DNA of 55,316 nucleotides. Origin: an uncultured Oscillibacter sp. GTDB lineage: Bacteria; Bacillota; Clostridia; Oscillospirales; Oscillospiraceae. The translations under genes were made by a program, and so were the position numbers. Under the pieces are notes generated by a model, which saw only the letters and a list, made by a program, of their open reading frames with translations, was not told the DNA's origin and ran no database searches. Where the stretch lies: positions 1 to 55,316 of the forward strand of contig NZ_URDP01000008.1 in the NCBI RefSeq assembly GCF_900546705.1. The letters run 5' to 3'. Position 1 is the stretch's first letter, and each line of letters opens with the position of its first letter. Of this stretch, positions 1 to 8,563 are shown one piece after another.

Positions 1-70
1 ACTTCCAGCATGATCACTTTAAAACCCGCATGATACAGACGTAGCGCCACACCACCGCAAAATTGCCCGG

Positions 71-634
71 GTGCTCAACGCCCTGATGCTGGTCGCCCTG
101 GTGTGCAACCTCATCATTTTGTACCTGGTGCCCGTGGCGGTGGTGTCGCTGGAGCTGTCGGACGGGTACGGACTGCTGGGGGGCGTGGCCTCCTACCTGG
201 GAGACTTTCTCCGCCCCGGCCAGGACAGCCCCCTGACCGCCGGTGCCGCCGCCAGCCTCCTGGCCTGGCTGTGGTGCTGGAAGAGCCCCAAGGCGTCCGT
301 GCTGACGCTGTTTCTGGTGATCTCCGGCATCTGCACGGCCGTCATTCTCTGGCAGGGGCGGCGGGTGCTGGGGACCATTCTGCGGGGTACCCCCTTCTCC
401 GCGGAAAACGCCGTTTCCCTGCGCCGGTCGGCGGTGTGCTGCTTCCTGATCGCCGGAGCGGCGGCGGTGCGGGTGGTGTGGAGCGTCTGGTTTTACCGCT
501 CCCTTTTCCCCCTGGTCACCTACAATGCCCTTTTCGTCCCTCTCTTCGCCATGGCGGGGCTTTTGTGCCTGGTCATGTCGGCCCTGTTCCGGCAGGCCGC
601 CGAAATGAAGGCGGAAAACGACCTGACGATCTGA
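71..634 (+). CDS. DUF2975 family membrane protein
   Basis: About 187 residues with four hydrophobic segments (near residues 5-30, 55-75, 75-95, 115-140 and 145-170, two of them close together), a short polytopic protein. Size, membrane layout and the directly following small XRE regulator match the DUF2975 family, whose members are usually paired with such a regulator; biochemical role unknown. The start is uncertain. GTG at 71 is the first standard start, but the same frame stays open back to 23 and reads plausibly (KIAR before the V at 71), with no ATG and no clear ribosome site. The true start could be a rare codon, or the 5' end could be altered near the window edge. The stop overlaps the ribosome site of the next gene, so the two are probably co-transcribed. 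Confidence 0.7.
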   Translation: MLNALMLVALVCNLIILYLVPVAVVSLELSDGYGLLGGVASYLGDFLRPGQDSPLTAGAAASLLAWLWCWKSPKASVLTLFLVISGICTAVILWQGRRVLGTILRGTPFSAENAVSLRRSAVCCFLIAGAAAVRVVWSVWFYRSLFPLVTYNALFVPLFAMAGLLCLVMSALFRQAAEMKAENDLTI

Positions 635-642
635 GGTGGACC

Positions 643-864
643 ATGGCGATTGTGGTGAATCTGGACGTGATGCTGGCCCGGCGGAAAATGACCCTCTCCC
701 AGCTTTCGGAGAAGGTGGACATCACCCTGGCCAACCTCTCCATTTTGAAAAACAGCAAGGCCAAGGCCATCCGCTTTTCCACCCTGGAGGCCATCTGCGA
801 TGCCCTGGAGTGCCAGCCCGGAGACCTGCTGGAGTACGTGCCGGAGGAGAAAAAGGTTCCCTGA
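643..864 (+). CDS. Small XRE/Cro-CI family HTH regulator
   Basis: A 73-residue protein that is almost entirely one helix-turn-helix domain. It has the YozG-like layout seen beside DUF2975 genes: N-terminal IVVNLDVMLARRKMTLSQLS, a recognition region around residues 28-42 and the ending CDALECQPGDLLEYVPEE. The ATG at 643 is chosen because gaggtgg (633-639) lies just upstream and overlaps the stop of the preceding gene, which points to translational coupling. It probably controls its own two-gene unit, with the membrane partner tuning it; that link is inference from pairing, not from a visible operator. Confidence 0.85.
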   Translation: MAIVVNLDVMLARRKMTLSQLSEKVDITLANLSILKNSKAKAIRFSTLEAICDALECQPGDLLEYVPEEKKVP

Positions 865-929
865 AGGCCGGTCCTGTCAACGTGCCGCTGTCCTTACTTG
901 ACGGACAGCTTTGAAAAGGAGAACTGCAT

Positions 930-2462
930 ATGTCTCAATTTGAACAAGCCCTGCCGCCGGGAGGGCCGGCGAAGCCTACCCAAAATCCGTCCTCCCCCGT
1001 CTGCGTGACGGGCCGGGAGCGGCTGCTGCTGCCCCTGACCTACCTGTGGTGTTTCCTTGCAGAGGACACCATCCTCTGGGCCTGGCCCCATGGCCTGGGC
1101 GTCTTTGCCACGGTGCTGGGCTGGTACGGCCTGCTGGCCCTGACCCTGGGCCCCACCCCCTTCCGGAGCCGGAACCACCTGTTGCTGCTGGGGATGAACC
1201 TGGCCCTGGGACTCACTTTTGCCATCGGCTCCAACCTGTACTTCCGGCTGTGGAATTTCCTGGCCCTGCTGGTGCTCCTGCCCCTCCACGCCCTGTCCCT
1301 TGCCGGCTGCTGCCGCCTGCCCTGGTGGCGAATCAGTATGCTGGGCGAGCGGTTTTTGCTGCTGATCTGGGGGCTGTTCAGCCATCTGGGCGCATCCGGC
1401 GCCGCTCTGGTGCCCCCCAAGGAGCACCGCTCCCGCCGCCTGGGCGCCGCGGCGGCCGGCGCGGTCACGGCGCTGGCGCTGGTGGCGGTGCTGATGCCGG
1501 TGCTCTCCTCCGCCGACGCGCTGTTCTATGCCGCCACAGCCCAGCTGCGTGCTTTCGTCTCCTCGCACCTGAGCGAGACGCTGTGGAAGCTGGTGCTGGC
1601 CCTGGCGGCCCTCCCCTTTGTGTTCAGTCTGCTCTACTCCCTGGCTCACCCCACGCCCCTCAAAGCATCCCCGTCCAAGCCCCTGACCGCCGATCCTCTG
1701 GCCCCCGCCCTGGTGCTGACAGCCCTGGATGCACTGTATCTGGCGTTTTTGGCGGTGCAGTCCGCCGGATTGTTCGGCGGGGCGGACTACCTGGCAAGCC
1801 GCGGTCTGTCCTACGCCCAGTGGGCCCGCAGCGGCTTTTTCCAGATGACCGGCGTTACCGTGGTAAACCTGACGGTGCTGCTGGCAGCCCTGGCCGTGAG
1901 CCGGCGGGGCGGCCGGATGTGGACGGCGGTACGGGTGCTGGGGGCCCTGCTGATTCTGGAGAGCTTCCTGCTTCTCTCTTCCGCCGCCTGGCGGATGGGG
2001 CTGTATATCGGCGCCTACGGCCTGTCCTTCAAGCGCTTTCTCACCGGCTGGGGTATGGGCATGATGGCCCTTTTCTTCCTGTGCGCCCTGTGGAAGCTGC
2101 ACCGTCCCGACCGCCACTTCCTGCGCCGGGCGGTCCCCATCGCCCTGTGCGGGTGGCTGGTGCTCAATTGTATTCCCGTGGACTATCTGGTGGCCAAAAA
2201 CCAGGTGGACCTCTACCTGGACGGGGAAAGCCCCACCCTCAGTGTCTTTTACCTGGCCGACTCCCTCTCCTACGACACCCTGGCCCAGCTGGAGCGGCTG
2301 GACGGAAGCGTCTCTGCATGGGACTACGAGTCCGTCACCGCCTCCTCCGAGGACGAGTCCCTGGACGCCCTGATCGCCGGGCGGCGGGCTCAGGCCAGGG
2401 CCGACTGTGCCGACTGGCGCAGCTGGTCCCTCTCCGCCTTCCTTGCCGGAGGCGGCGCATGA
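930..2462 (+). CDS. DUF4153/DUF4173-type polytopic membrane protein
   Basis: A 510-residue protein with about ten to twelve hydrophobic helices between residues 30 and 425, then a soluble tail of about 85 residues starting NQVDLYLDGESPTLSVFYLA. Helix-rich body plus a tail mentioning order of subunits ('yDtLaqLerL') matches the DUF4153/DUF4173 families of unknown function. Start ATG at 930 follows aaggag at 915-920. Its stop overlaps the ATG of the next gene (ATGA at 2459-2462), so both are translated as a unit. Nothing indicates a substrate. Confidence 0.7.
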   Translation: MSQFEQALPPGGPAKPTQNPSSPVCVTGRERLLLPLTYLWCFLAEDTILWAWPHGLGVFATVLGWYGLLALTLGPTPFRSRNHLLLLGMNLALGLTFAIGSNLYFRLWNFLALLVLLPLHALSLAGCCRLPWWRISMLGERFLLLIWGLFSHLGASGAALVPPKEHRSRRLGAAAAGAVTALALVAVLMPVLSSADALFYAATAQLRAFVSSHLSETLWKLVLALAALPFVFSLLYSLAHPTPLKASPSKPLTADPLAPALVLTALDALYLAFLAVQSAGLFGGADYLASRGLSYAQWARSGFFQMTGVTVVNLTVLLAALAVSRRGGRMWTAVRVLGALLILESFLLLSSAAWRMGLYIGAYGLSFKRFLTGWGMGMMALFFLCALWKLHRPDRHFLRRAVPIALCGWLVLNCIPVDYLVAKNQVDLYLDGESPTLSVFYLADSLSYDTLAQLERLDGSVSAWDYESVTASSEDESLDALIAGRRAQARADCADWRSWSLSAFLAGGGA

Positions 2463-2962
2463 ATGCCCGGCAGCTGCGCGCCCAGGTCCGGAGCGCTCTG
2501 GGTCTGGTGGCGCTGGGCGCCGCGGCGCTGACCGTCAGCGCGCTGGCATCGTTTCTGCTGCTGGCCGGCGGCAGCCTCCGCCCGCTGCTGGAGCGCCGGG
2601 ACTATACCGCCGTGGTGGAGCTGAACTGGAACCTCTCCCTGCCGGAGAGCAGTGAATCGGTCTATGAGGCGGACTCCGGCCCCAGCTTCCACGGGGACGG
2701 GGAGCGGTACCATGTGCTCCAATACGCCGTGGACAGCGGCATCGAATCGGCCCTTTCCTGGCAGGCCCCGCCGGCGGACAGGACCATGGCAGAGACAATG
2801 GAAGCACTGATGGACGATCTGAACATTCCCCAACGGCTGCGGCCGGACCTGGACCAGTGCCGCTGGTACACCGCCGCCGATCCGTCGGATGACCGCAACC
2901 GCCTGTATTTGCTGTTTGATTTCTCCACGCTGGAGCTGTATATTCTGGAGTCCTTTTTCTGA
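2459..2962 (+). CDS. Single-pass membrane protein of unknown function
   Basis: A 167-residue protein whose ATG overlaps the stop of the preceding DUF4153-like gene. One transmembrane segment lies at about residues 13-35. The rest is a soluble, probably extracytoplasmic domain rich in aromatic and acidic residues (ending STLELYILESFF). I do not recognise a family. The 4-nt overlap suggests it forms a functional pair with the upstream polytopic protein. Transcription of this block ends at the hairpin immediately downstream. Confidence 0.75.
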   Translation: MNARQLRAQVRSALGLVALGAAALTVSALASFLLLAGGSLRPLLERRDYTAVVELNWNLSLPESSESVYEADSGPSFHGDGERYHVLQYAVDSGIESALSWQAPPADRTMAETMEALMDDLNIPQRLRPDLDQCRWYTAADPSDDRNRLYLLFDFSTLELYILESFF

Positions 2963-2966
2963 TGAA

Positions 2967-2998
2967 AAAAGAGCGCCCGCCGGAGCGGACGCTCTTTT
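2967..2998. terminator. Bidirectional intrinsic terminator
   Basis: Stem of AAAAGAGCG (2967-2975) with CGCTCTTTT (2990-2998), plus an inner CCGC/GCGG stem and a four-base loop. It lies between the convergent 2459-2962 gene and the iclR-type gene and has U-tracts in both directions. Confidence 0.85.
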
Positions 2999-3005
2999 GA
3001 TGTAC

Positions 3006-3773
3006 TTACAGCCGGTAGCCCAGCAGGCGGGAGATGTTGGAGGCCGTCTGCCGCACCTCCCGGATCATGTCCTCCTGGTCCTGGCGCATGCGGTAGTCGG
3101 GGCCGGAGATACTCACCGCCGCCGTGACCCGGCGGTTCATGTCGTAGACCGGCGCCGCCACGCAGATCAATCCCGTCTCGATCTCTCCCACGTCCATGGC
3201 GTAGCCGTTGAGCCGGGCCTGCACCAGCTCGTCCCGCAGGCGGTCCGGGTCGGTGATGGTCCGGTCGGTGAGGGGCTTTGCCTTGCGGCGCATCCACTCG
3301 CAGTAGTCGTCGATGAAGGCGGCGTCCTGGCACGAGAGCATCACCTTGCCGCTGCTGGTGGCGTAGGCCGGGGCCCGTCCGCCGATCTGGGTGTTGCAGA
3401 CGATGGACCGGTGGGTCTCCACCTTGTCCAGATAGAAAATATCCCGCTCCAGCAGCACGCTGAGGTTGATGGTCTCCTGGACCGTGTCGCTCAGGTGCTC
3501 CAGCTCCGGCCGGGCCACCCGCCGAAGATCCGACTGTCCCAGGATGGCGCTGGCCAGCAGCATCAGCCGCGGTCCCACCCGGTAGCTCTTGCGCACCGGG
3601 TCCTGTACCAGGTACTGCCGGTCCGCCAGGGTGGACACCTGCCGGAACACGGTGGTAGAGGGCATGTCCAGATGCTCCACCAGCTCCTTGAGAGTCCACT
3701 CCGTCTCCCGGTCCATAAAGCACTCCAGGATCTGCAGTGCCCGAAGAATGCTGGATACCTGCTCTTTTGCCAT
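3006..3773 (-). CDS. IclR family transcriptional regulator
   Basis: A 255-residue regulator of normal family length. The N-terminal winged helix (about 1-70, with STTVFRQVSTLADRQYLV as recognition region) is followed by the IclR effector domain, recognisable from GRAPAYATSSGKVMLS near 130-145 and CVAAPVYD near 205. Such proteins bind small organic acids. The ATG at 3773 follows an aggagga-type site. The gene is divergent from the FabZ-like gene at 3963, and a GGAAT-TTC-ATTCC palindrome lies between them, so control of that neighbour and of itself is a reasonable inference. The effector is not predictable. Confidence 0.9.
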   Translation of the reverse strand: MAKEQVSSILRALQILECFMDRETEWTLKELVEHLDMPSTTVFRQVSTLADRQYLVQDPVRKSYRVGPRLMLLASAILGQSDLRRVARPELEHLSDTVQETINLSVLLERDIFYLDKVETHRSIVCNTQIGGRAPAYATSSGKVMLSCQDAAFIDDYCEWMRRKAKPLTDRTITDPDRLRDELVQARLNGYAMDVGEIETGLICVAAPVYDMNRRVTAAVSISGPDYRMRQDQEDMIREVRQTASNISRLLGYRL

Positions 3774-3852
3774 GGTCGTCTCCTCCTCTTCCGCATAAAC
3801 CGCCTATGGAAAACAGCCGCTTGACAAAGCGGCCGTCAATGCCTATGGTAAG

Positions 3853-3881
3853 AGTATAGCACAGGCGGCCGCGCTTGTGAA
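3853..3881 (-). promoter_or_regulatory. Sigma-70 type promoter for the iclR-type gene
   Basis: On the minus strand TTCACA (3876-3881) and TATACT (3853-3858) are separated by 17 bases, about 80 bases upstream of the start codon at 3773. Confidence 0.5.
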
Positions 3882-3900
3882 TGCTTTTCACTGCATTTTC

Positions 3901-3913
3901 GGAATTTCATTCC
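3901..3913. promoter_or_regulatory. Candidate IclR-type operator
   Basis: GGAATTTCATTCC is an inverted repeat (GGAAT and ATTCC arms around TTC) in the divergent gap between the IclR-type regulator and the FabZ-like gene. It resembles the TGGAAAT-N-ATTTCCA style of sites used by some IclR-family proteins. Assignment to this regulator is inference. Confidence 0.45.
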
Positions 3914-3962
3914 ATAATACGGAAATTTTGCCTGCGTGCTCCGCAGGCCAGGAGGCTTCTTT

Positions 3963-4406
3963 ATGTGCAAGGCAATTTCTCTGACACACCAGCAGGTCAT
4001 GGACATCATCCCCCACCGGGACCCCATGCTGCTCATTGACGAGGCCCGGGAGCTGGTGCCCGGCGAGTCTATCACGGCCACCTTCTGGGTGGACCCGGCC
4101 CGGGATATCTTCCGGGGCCACTTCCCCGGTGACCCGGTGCTGCCCGGGGTGTACACGGTGGAGGCCACGGCCCAGGCAACAGACCTGGTGCTCATGACCA
4201 AGCCCGTCTACGCCGGCAAGACCCCCCTGTTCCTGGGCATCAACAATGTGCGCTTCCGGCGCAAGATCCTCCCCGGGGACACCATGGAGATCCACGCCCA
4301 GCTGCTCAGCGAGCGGCCGGAGAAGGCCATTGCCACCTGCCGCTGCACGGTGTATGTGGCGGGCGAGCTGGCGGCGGAGACGGAAGTCACCATCGCCATG
4401 CGATAA
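3963..4406 (+). CDS. FabZ-like hotdog-fold dehydratase (second copy)
   Basis: A 147-residue single-hotdog protein related to (3R)-hydroxyacyl-ACP dehydratase. The catalytic pair is visible: His53 in GHFPGDPVLPG and Glu67 in YTVEATAQA. The ATG at 3963 is preferred over an upstream in-frame codon because caggagg lies about nine bases upstream. It is a diverged paralogue of the fabZ at 29384 in the fatty-acid operon, and here stands alone, divergent from an IclR regulator. That context suggests a role outside bulk fatty-acid synthesis, for example dehydration of another hydroxyacyl thioester. Substrate unknown. Confidence 0.85.
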   Translation: MCKAISLTHQQVMDIIPHRDPMLLIDEARELVPGESITATFWVDPARDIFRGHFPGDPVLPGVYTVEATAQATDLVLMTKPVYAGKTPLFLGINNVRFRRKILPGDTMEIHAQLLSERPEKAIATCRCTVYVAGELAAETEVTIAMR

Positions 4407-4412
4407 TCTTTC

Positions 4413-4466
4413 AAACAGCGCAGGACCGGAGATATAGGATACATCTCCGGTCCTGCGCTGTTTTAC
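4413..4466 (+). terminator. Strong intrinsic terminator, 21-bp perfect stem
   Basis: Arms 4413-4433 and 4443-4463 are exact complements around a nine-base loop, followed by TTTT on the plus strand. It ends the FabZ-like transcript and faces the end of the minus-strand gene at 4468. Confidence 0.9.
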
Positions 4467-4467
4467 T

Positions 4468-4941
4468 TTATCTTGCTTTTACAGCAACCCACAATTGGCA
4501 GGTATACCGCTGGTCCCGAACATCACGCGCATCGGCCGGTGCATTACTGTAGCTTTCAATCCACAAACCATCCGCACAGACATAACCACTTTCAGGCAGC
4601 CATTGGGAAAACACCTCCCGGCTGAGAACCTGAATAGCCTGGGGAACGGGACCGGCACAGGGGAATACGGCCCAGGTATAAGCTGGGATCGTCCGGAGGA
4701 CACAGCCCTCCGGAACTGCTCCGGCAGCATCCCAGTCGTCTGCAATCAGGTATCGGAGGCAGCCGCCGTCCGTCTGCGGCTCCGTCTGGCAAATGCCGTA
4801 CATGCCCCGCAGCGTCCCCGGATCTCCATGGAACAGTTCATCCCAAAAGGCAGGAATCTGCTCCGGTGCAGCATCCATGGGAAAAAGACGCTCTCTGCCC
4901 AGTACGGTAAACGCATCCTTATGCTGAATCCTGACTTCCAT
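4468..4941 (-). CDS. GyrI-like / AraC effector-binding domain protein
   Basis: A 157-residue protein that appears to be only an effector-binding domain, with no DNA-binding part. The stretch RTIPAYTWAVFPCAGPVP and the C-terminal WIESYSNAPADARD and CQLWVAVK segments match the GyrI-like small-molecule-binding fold found at the end of AraC/BmrR regulators. The ATG at 4941 follows gaggtggg; longer in-frame extensions run into the end of the malic enzyme gene and lack a ribosome site. It is 34 bases downstream of that gene and probably co-transcribed. It could bind a ligand or modulate a partner; function unknown. Confidence 0.75.
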   Translation of the reverse strand: MEVRIQHKDAFTVLGRERLFPMDAAPEQIPAFWDELFHGDPGTLRGMYGICQTEPQTDGGCLRYLIADDWDAAGAVPEGCVLRTIPAYTWAVFPCAGPVPQAIQVLSREVFSQWLPESGYVCADGLWIESYSNAPADARDVRDQRYTCQLWVAVKAR

Positions 4942-4975
4942 TTTCCCACCTCTTCGGCAGCCAACCCCGGACAGC

Positions 4976-6151
<1,176 letters not shown>

Positions 6152-6221
6152 GGTCGATCTCTCCTTTATGTTTCTTTCTGTATGGATTGGTATGGCCCCA
6201 GGGGGCCATCGGTTGAACAGG

Positions 6222-7481
6222 TTATGTCTCCAGGTCGCCGGTCCAGGGCAGCGTGGAGCCGCCGTAGGGCATGACCAGCACGGTGGCGCCGCTGCCGCAG
6301 CGCTTTGCCGCGGCGTCGTAGGCCTCCTGGACCGTGTGGAACGGCGTCATGAAGAGGCTGCGGACCAGGTCGTCATTCAGGTCGCTGACGAGATAAATGT
6401 CCGCCTGCTCCAGTACCAGGGCGATGGCAGCCGCCTTGTGGCCGCCCAGCCGGAACTCCTTTTGGATGCGGTCGATGAGGGACCGGGGCGTGGGCGCCTG
6501 GGTGAGCCACTCCTCAAATACCTTCTCCCCCAGGCCCTCCCGGCACGAGCCGATGAGCACCACCACGCCGCCGGGCTTCACGGCGTGCTTGGCGTTGTCC
6601 AGGGCTTTCTGGGTCTGGTAGAGGTTCAGGTCCTTGGGAGCGCCCCCCTGGCTGACCAGCACGATATCCGCCCGCTGGGGCAGCTCCTTGCGGTAGAGAG
6701 TGTCCAAAAAGGCGCAGCCGGCCCGGTGGGCCTTCGTCACGTCGCCGGCCACCGCCCGGATGATCTCCTTGTGGGCGTCCAGCACCACGTTGACGATGAA
6801 GTCCACCCCCACCATGGCGGCGGCCTCCTCGATGTCCTCCCGGACGGGATTGCCGGTGAGCTTCCCGGCGCAGGCCGTCGGCTCCACCATGCGGCAGTGG
6901 TTGGCCTGGATGGCGTCCCGGGTGGAGACGCCGGGCATGATGGCCTTGGCGCCGCCGGAGTAGCCGGCAAAGTAGTGGTATTCGATGTTGCCCAGGCAGA
7001 TGCGCCGGTCCGCCTGCGCCACCCGGCGGTCGATGTCCACCGGGGTGCCCCGGGAGGTGGTCCCCACATGGACGCAGTCGCTTATATCCAGATCCACGCA
7101 GCGGATCTCCCGCCAGGCCCGCTCTCCGGCCAGATGACGCTGCTCCTCGGGGGTGTGGGTGCGGTGGCTGCCCAGGGCAAACACCAGCGTGATGTCCTCC
7201 GGCCGCACGCCTGCATCGTACAGCTCCTCCAGCACCGGCGGCAGCACCACCCAGGTGGGCATGGGACGGGTGATGTCGCTGGTGACAATGGCCACCTTCT
7301 CCCCGGGCTGGACGATCTGCCGCAGCCGCGGCGTCCCGATGGGCTCTGCCAACGCCCGGCGGACCTCCGCCTGGCCTGTCAGCCCCACCGGCACGTCGTT
7401 GGGTTCCAGCACGCCCAGCAGCGACGCGTCGGGGACCTCCACCGTCTGGGTCCGCTCTCCGATCTTCAACGAAAGTTCCAT
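6222..7481 (-). CDS. LarA-type nickel-pincer lactate/2-hydroxyacid racemase family protein
   Basis: A 419-residue member of the LarA family. LarA enzymes use a nickel-pincer nucleotide to racemise or epimerise 2-hydroxy acids. The expected residues are present: SDITRPMP (68-75), GSHRTHT with His106/His109, EYHYFAGYSGGAKAIMPG with His169 and the cofactor-linking Lys179, and His195 in ANHCRM. No larB, larC or larE cofactor genes lie in the window, so the cofactor would have to be made elsewhere. LarA homologues act on several 2-hydroxy acids, and the neighbouring malic enzyme makes malate or a related acid a possible substrate (inference). Confidence 0.9.
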   Translation of the reverse strand: MELSLKIGERTQTVEVPDASLLGVLEPNDVPVGLTGQAEVRRALAEPIGTPRLRQIVQPGEKVAIVTSDITRPMPTWVVLPPVLEELYDAGVRPEDITLVFALGSHRTHTPEEQRHLAGERAWREIRCVDLDISDCVHVGTTSRGTPVDIDRRVAQADRRICLGNIEYHYFAGYSGGAKAIMPGVSTRDAIQANHCRMVEPTACAGKLTGNPVREDIEEAAAMVGVDFIVNVVLDAHKEIIRAVAGDVTKAHRAGCAFLDTLYRKELPQRADIVLVSQGGAPKDLNLYQTQKALDNAKHAVKPGGVVVLIGSCREGLGEKVFEEWLTQAPTPRSLIDRIQKEFRLGGHKAAAIALVLEQADIYLVSDLNDDLVRSLFMTPFHTVQEAYDAAAKRCGSGATVLVMPYGGSTLPWTGDLET

Positions 7482-7507
7482 GGTACTTCCTCCCTTATGT
7501 CATATAA

Positions 7508-7536
7508 ATTGTAAAATCCTCCAGGTTCCTTGTCAA
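7508..7536 (-). promoter_or_regulatory. Sigma-70 promoter for the larA-type operon
   Basis: TTGACA (7531-7536) and TACAAT (7508-7513) on the minus strand with exactly 17 bases between them, ending about 27 bases before the start codon at 7481. A near-consensus housekeeping promoter, unlike the sigma-54 promoters of the neighbouring island. Confidence 0.75.
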
Positions 7537-7548
7537 ATATAGTTTTTC

Positions 7549-7577
7549 TTGATTTATATCAATATTTTTTATATTAT
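7549..7577 (+). promoter_or_regulatory. Promoter of the lysR-type gene with overlapping palindrome
   Basis: TTGATT (7549-7554), 17 bases, TATTAT (7572-7577). The palindrome TGATTTATATCA (7550-7561) sits on the -35 element and could be the autoregulatory LysR site, also close to the divergent larA promoter. Confidence 0.55.
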
Positions 7578-7610
7578 CAAAGAAACGCTTTGAATTTGGA
7601 GGATTTGCCT

Positions 7611-8486
7611 ATGAAATTGCAGCAGCTTCGGTATTTCACCGCCACCTGCCAGCTGGGCAGTCTCTCCCGGGCGGCGGAATCCCTCCACGTGTCCCAGCCG
7701 TCGGTATCCATGGCCATCCGGGAGCTGGAGCGGGAGTTCGGCGTAAATCTGATCGCCCGCCGCTACCAGGGCTTCACGCTGACGGAGGAGGGCGCCGCCC
7801 TGTGGGAGATGGCCCAGAGTCTGCTGCGCCACGCCGACCACGTGTGTGCCCAGATGCAGGCCCTGGGCCAGCGGCGCCGGCCGGTGCGGCTGGGAATGCC
7901 GCCCATGATCGGCACGGTACTGCTGCCCCGGCTGTACCGGGAGATGGCCAGGAGCTGCCCGGAGCTGCTGCTGGAGACGGAGGAGCTGGGCACCAAGACG
8001 CTGCTCCACGACCTGCGGGAAAACGCCCTGGATCTGGCCTTTGTCACCCACCGCCAGCCGCTGGCGCCGGAGTTCGGCGCAGCGCCGGTCACCACGCTGG
8101 AGATTCTCTGGTGCGCCCGTCCCGACCATCCCCTGGCCCGGCAGAGCCGGGTGTCCGCCGCGGATCTGGAGCAGGAGCCCCTGGTGCTGTTCCAAAGCGG
8201 CTTTTCCCTGCGGGAGCTGGTGACCGAGGCCTTTGAGGAAGCCGGGGTGACGCCCCGGGTGCTCCACACCTCCGAGCAGCTCTCCACCGTGGAGAGCCTG
8301 ATCCGCAGCGGCACGGCCAGCGGCTTTCTGCTCAGTCCCCTCACCGGCGGCGATCCGTCCATGGCCGCCGTGCCCCTGGACCCGCCCATCTGCGTGCAGG
8401 TGAGTCTGGTGTGGCGCCGCAGCCGCAAGCCCTTCCGGGACATGGCCCGGCTCATTGACCTGTGCCGCCGGACGGCCCTTTTTTGA
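7611..8486 (+). CDS. LysR family transcriptional regulator
   Basis: A 291-residue LysR regulator. The N-terminal winged HTH (MKLQQLRYFTATCQLGSLSR) covers residues 1-60 and the periplasmic-binding-protein-like effector domain about 90-291. The ATG at 7611 is chosen because ggagg lies nine bases upstream; an upstream in-frame extension has no ribosome site and would cross the promoter. It is transcribed divergently from the LarA-type gene, the usual arrangement for a LysR protein controlling its neighbour, so regulation of the larA/malic enzyme unit is likely. The effector is probably a small organic acid (inference). Confidence 0.93.
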   Translation: MKLQQLRYFTATCQLGSLSRAAESLHVSQPSVSMAIRELEREFGVNLIARRYQGFTLTEEGAALWEMAQSLLRHADHVCAQMQALGQRRRPVRLGMPPMIGTVLLPRLYREMARSCPELLLETEELGTKTLLHDLRENALDLAFVTHRQPLAPEFGAAPVTTLEILWCARPDHPLARQSRVSAADLEQEPLVLFQSGFSLRELVTEAFEEAGVTPRVLHTSEQLSTVESLIRSGTASGFLLSPLTGGDPSMAAVPLDPPICVQVSLVWRRSRKPFRDMARLIDLCRRTALF

Positions 8487-8498
8487 ATCCCGGAAAGA

Positions 8499-8530
8499 AA
8501 ATGCCTCCGGCGAGAGCCGGAGGCATTTCT
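8499..8530. terminator. Intrinsic terminator between convergent genes
   Basis: Thirteen-base perfect stem 8499-8511 / 8516-8528 with a GAGA loop; A and T tracts flank both sides, so it can serve both the lysR-type gene and the convergent transporter gene. Confidence 0.85.
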
Positions 8531-8563
8531 TGGTAGAAACTCTGTTTTTGCGCATGTACAAGC

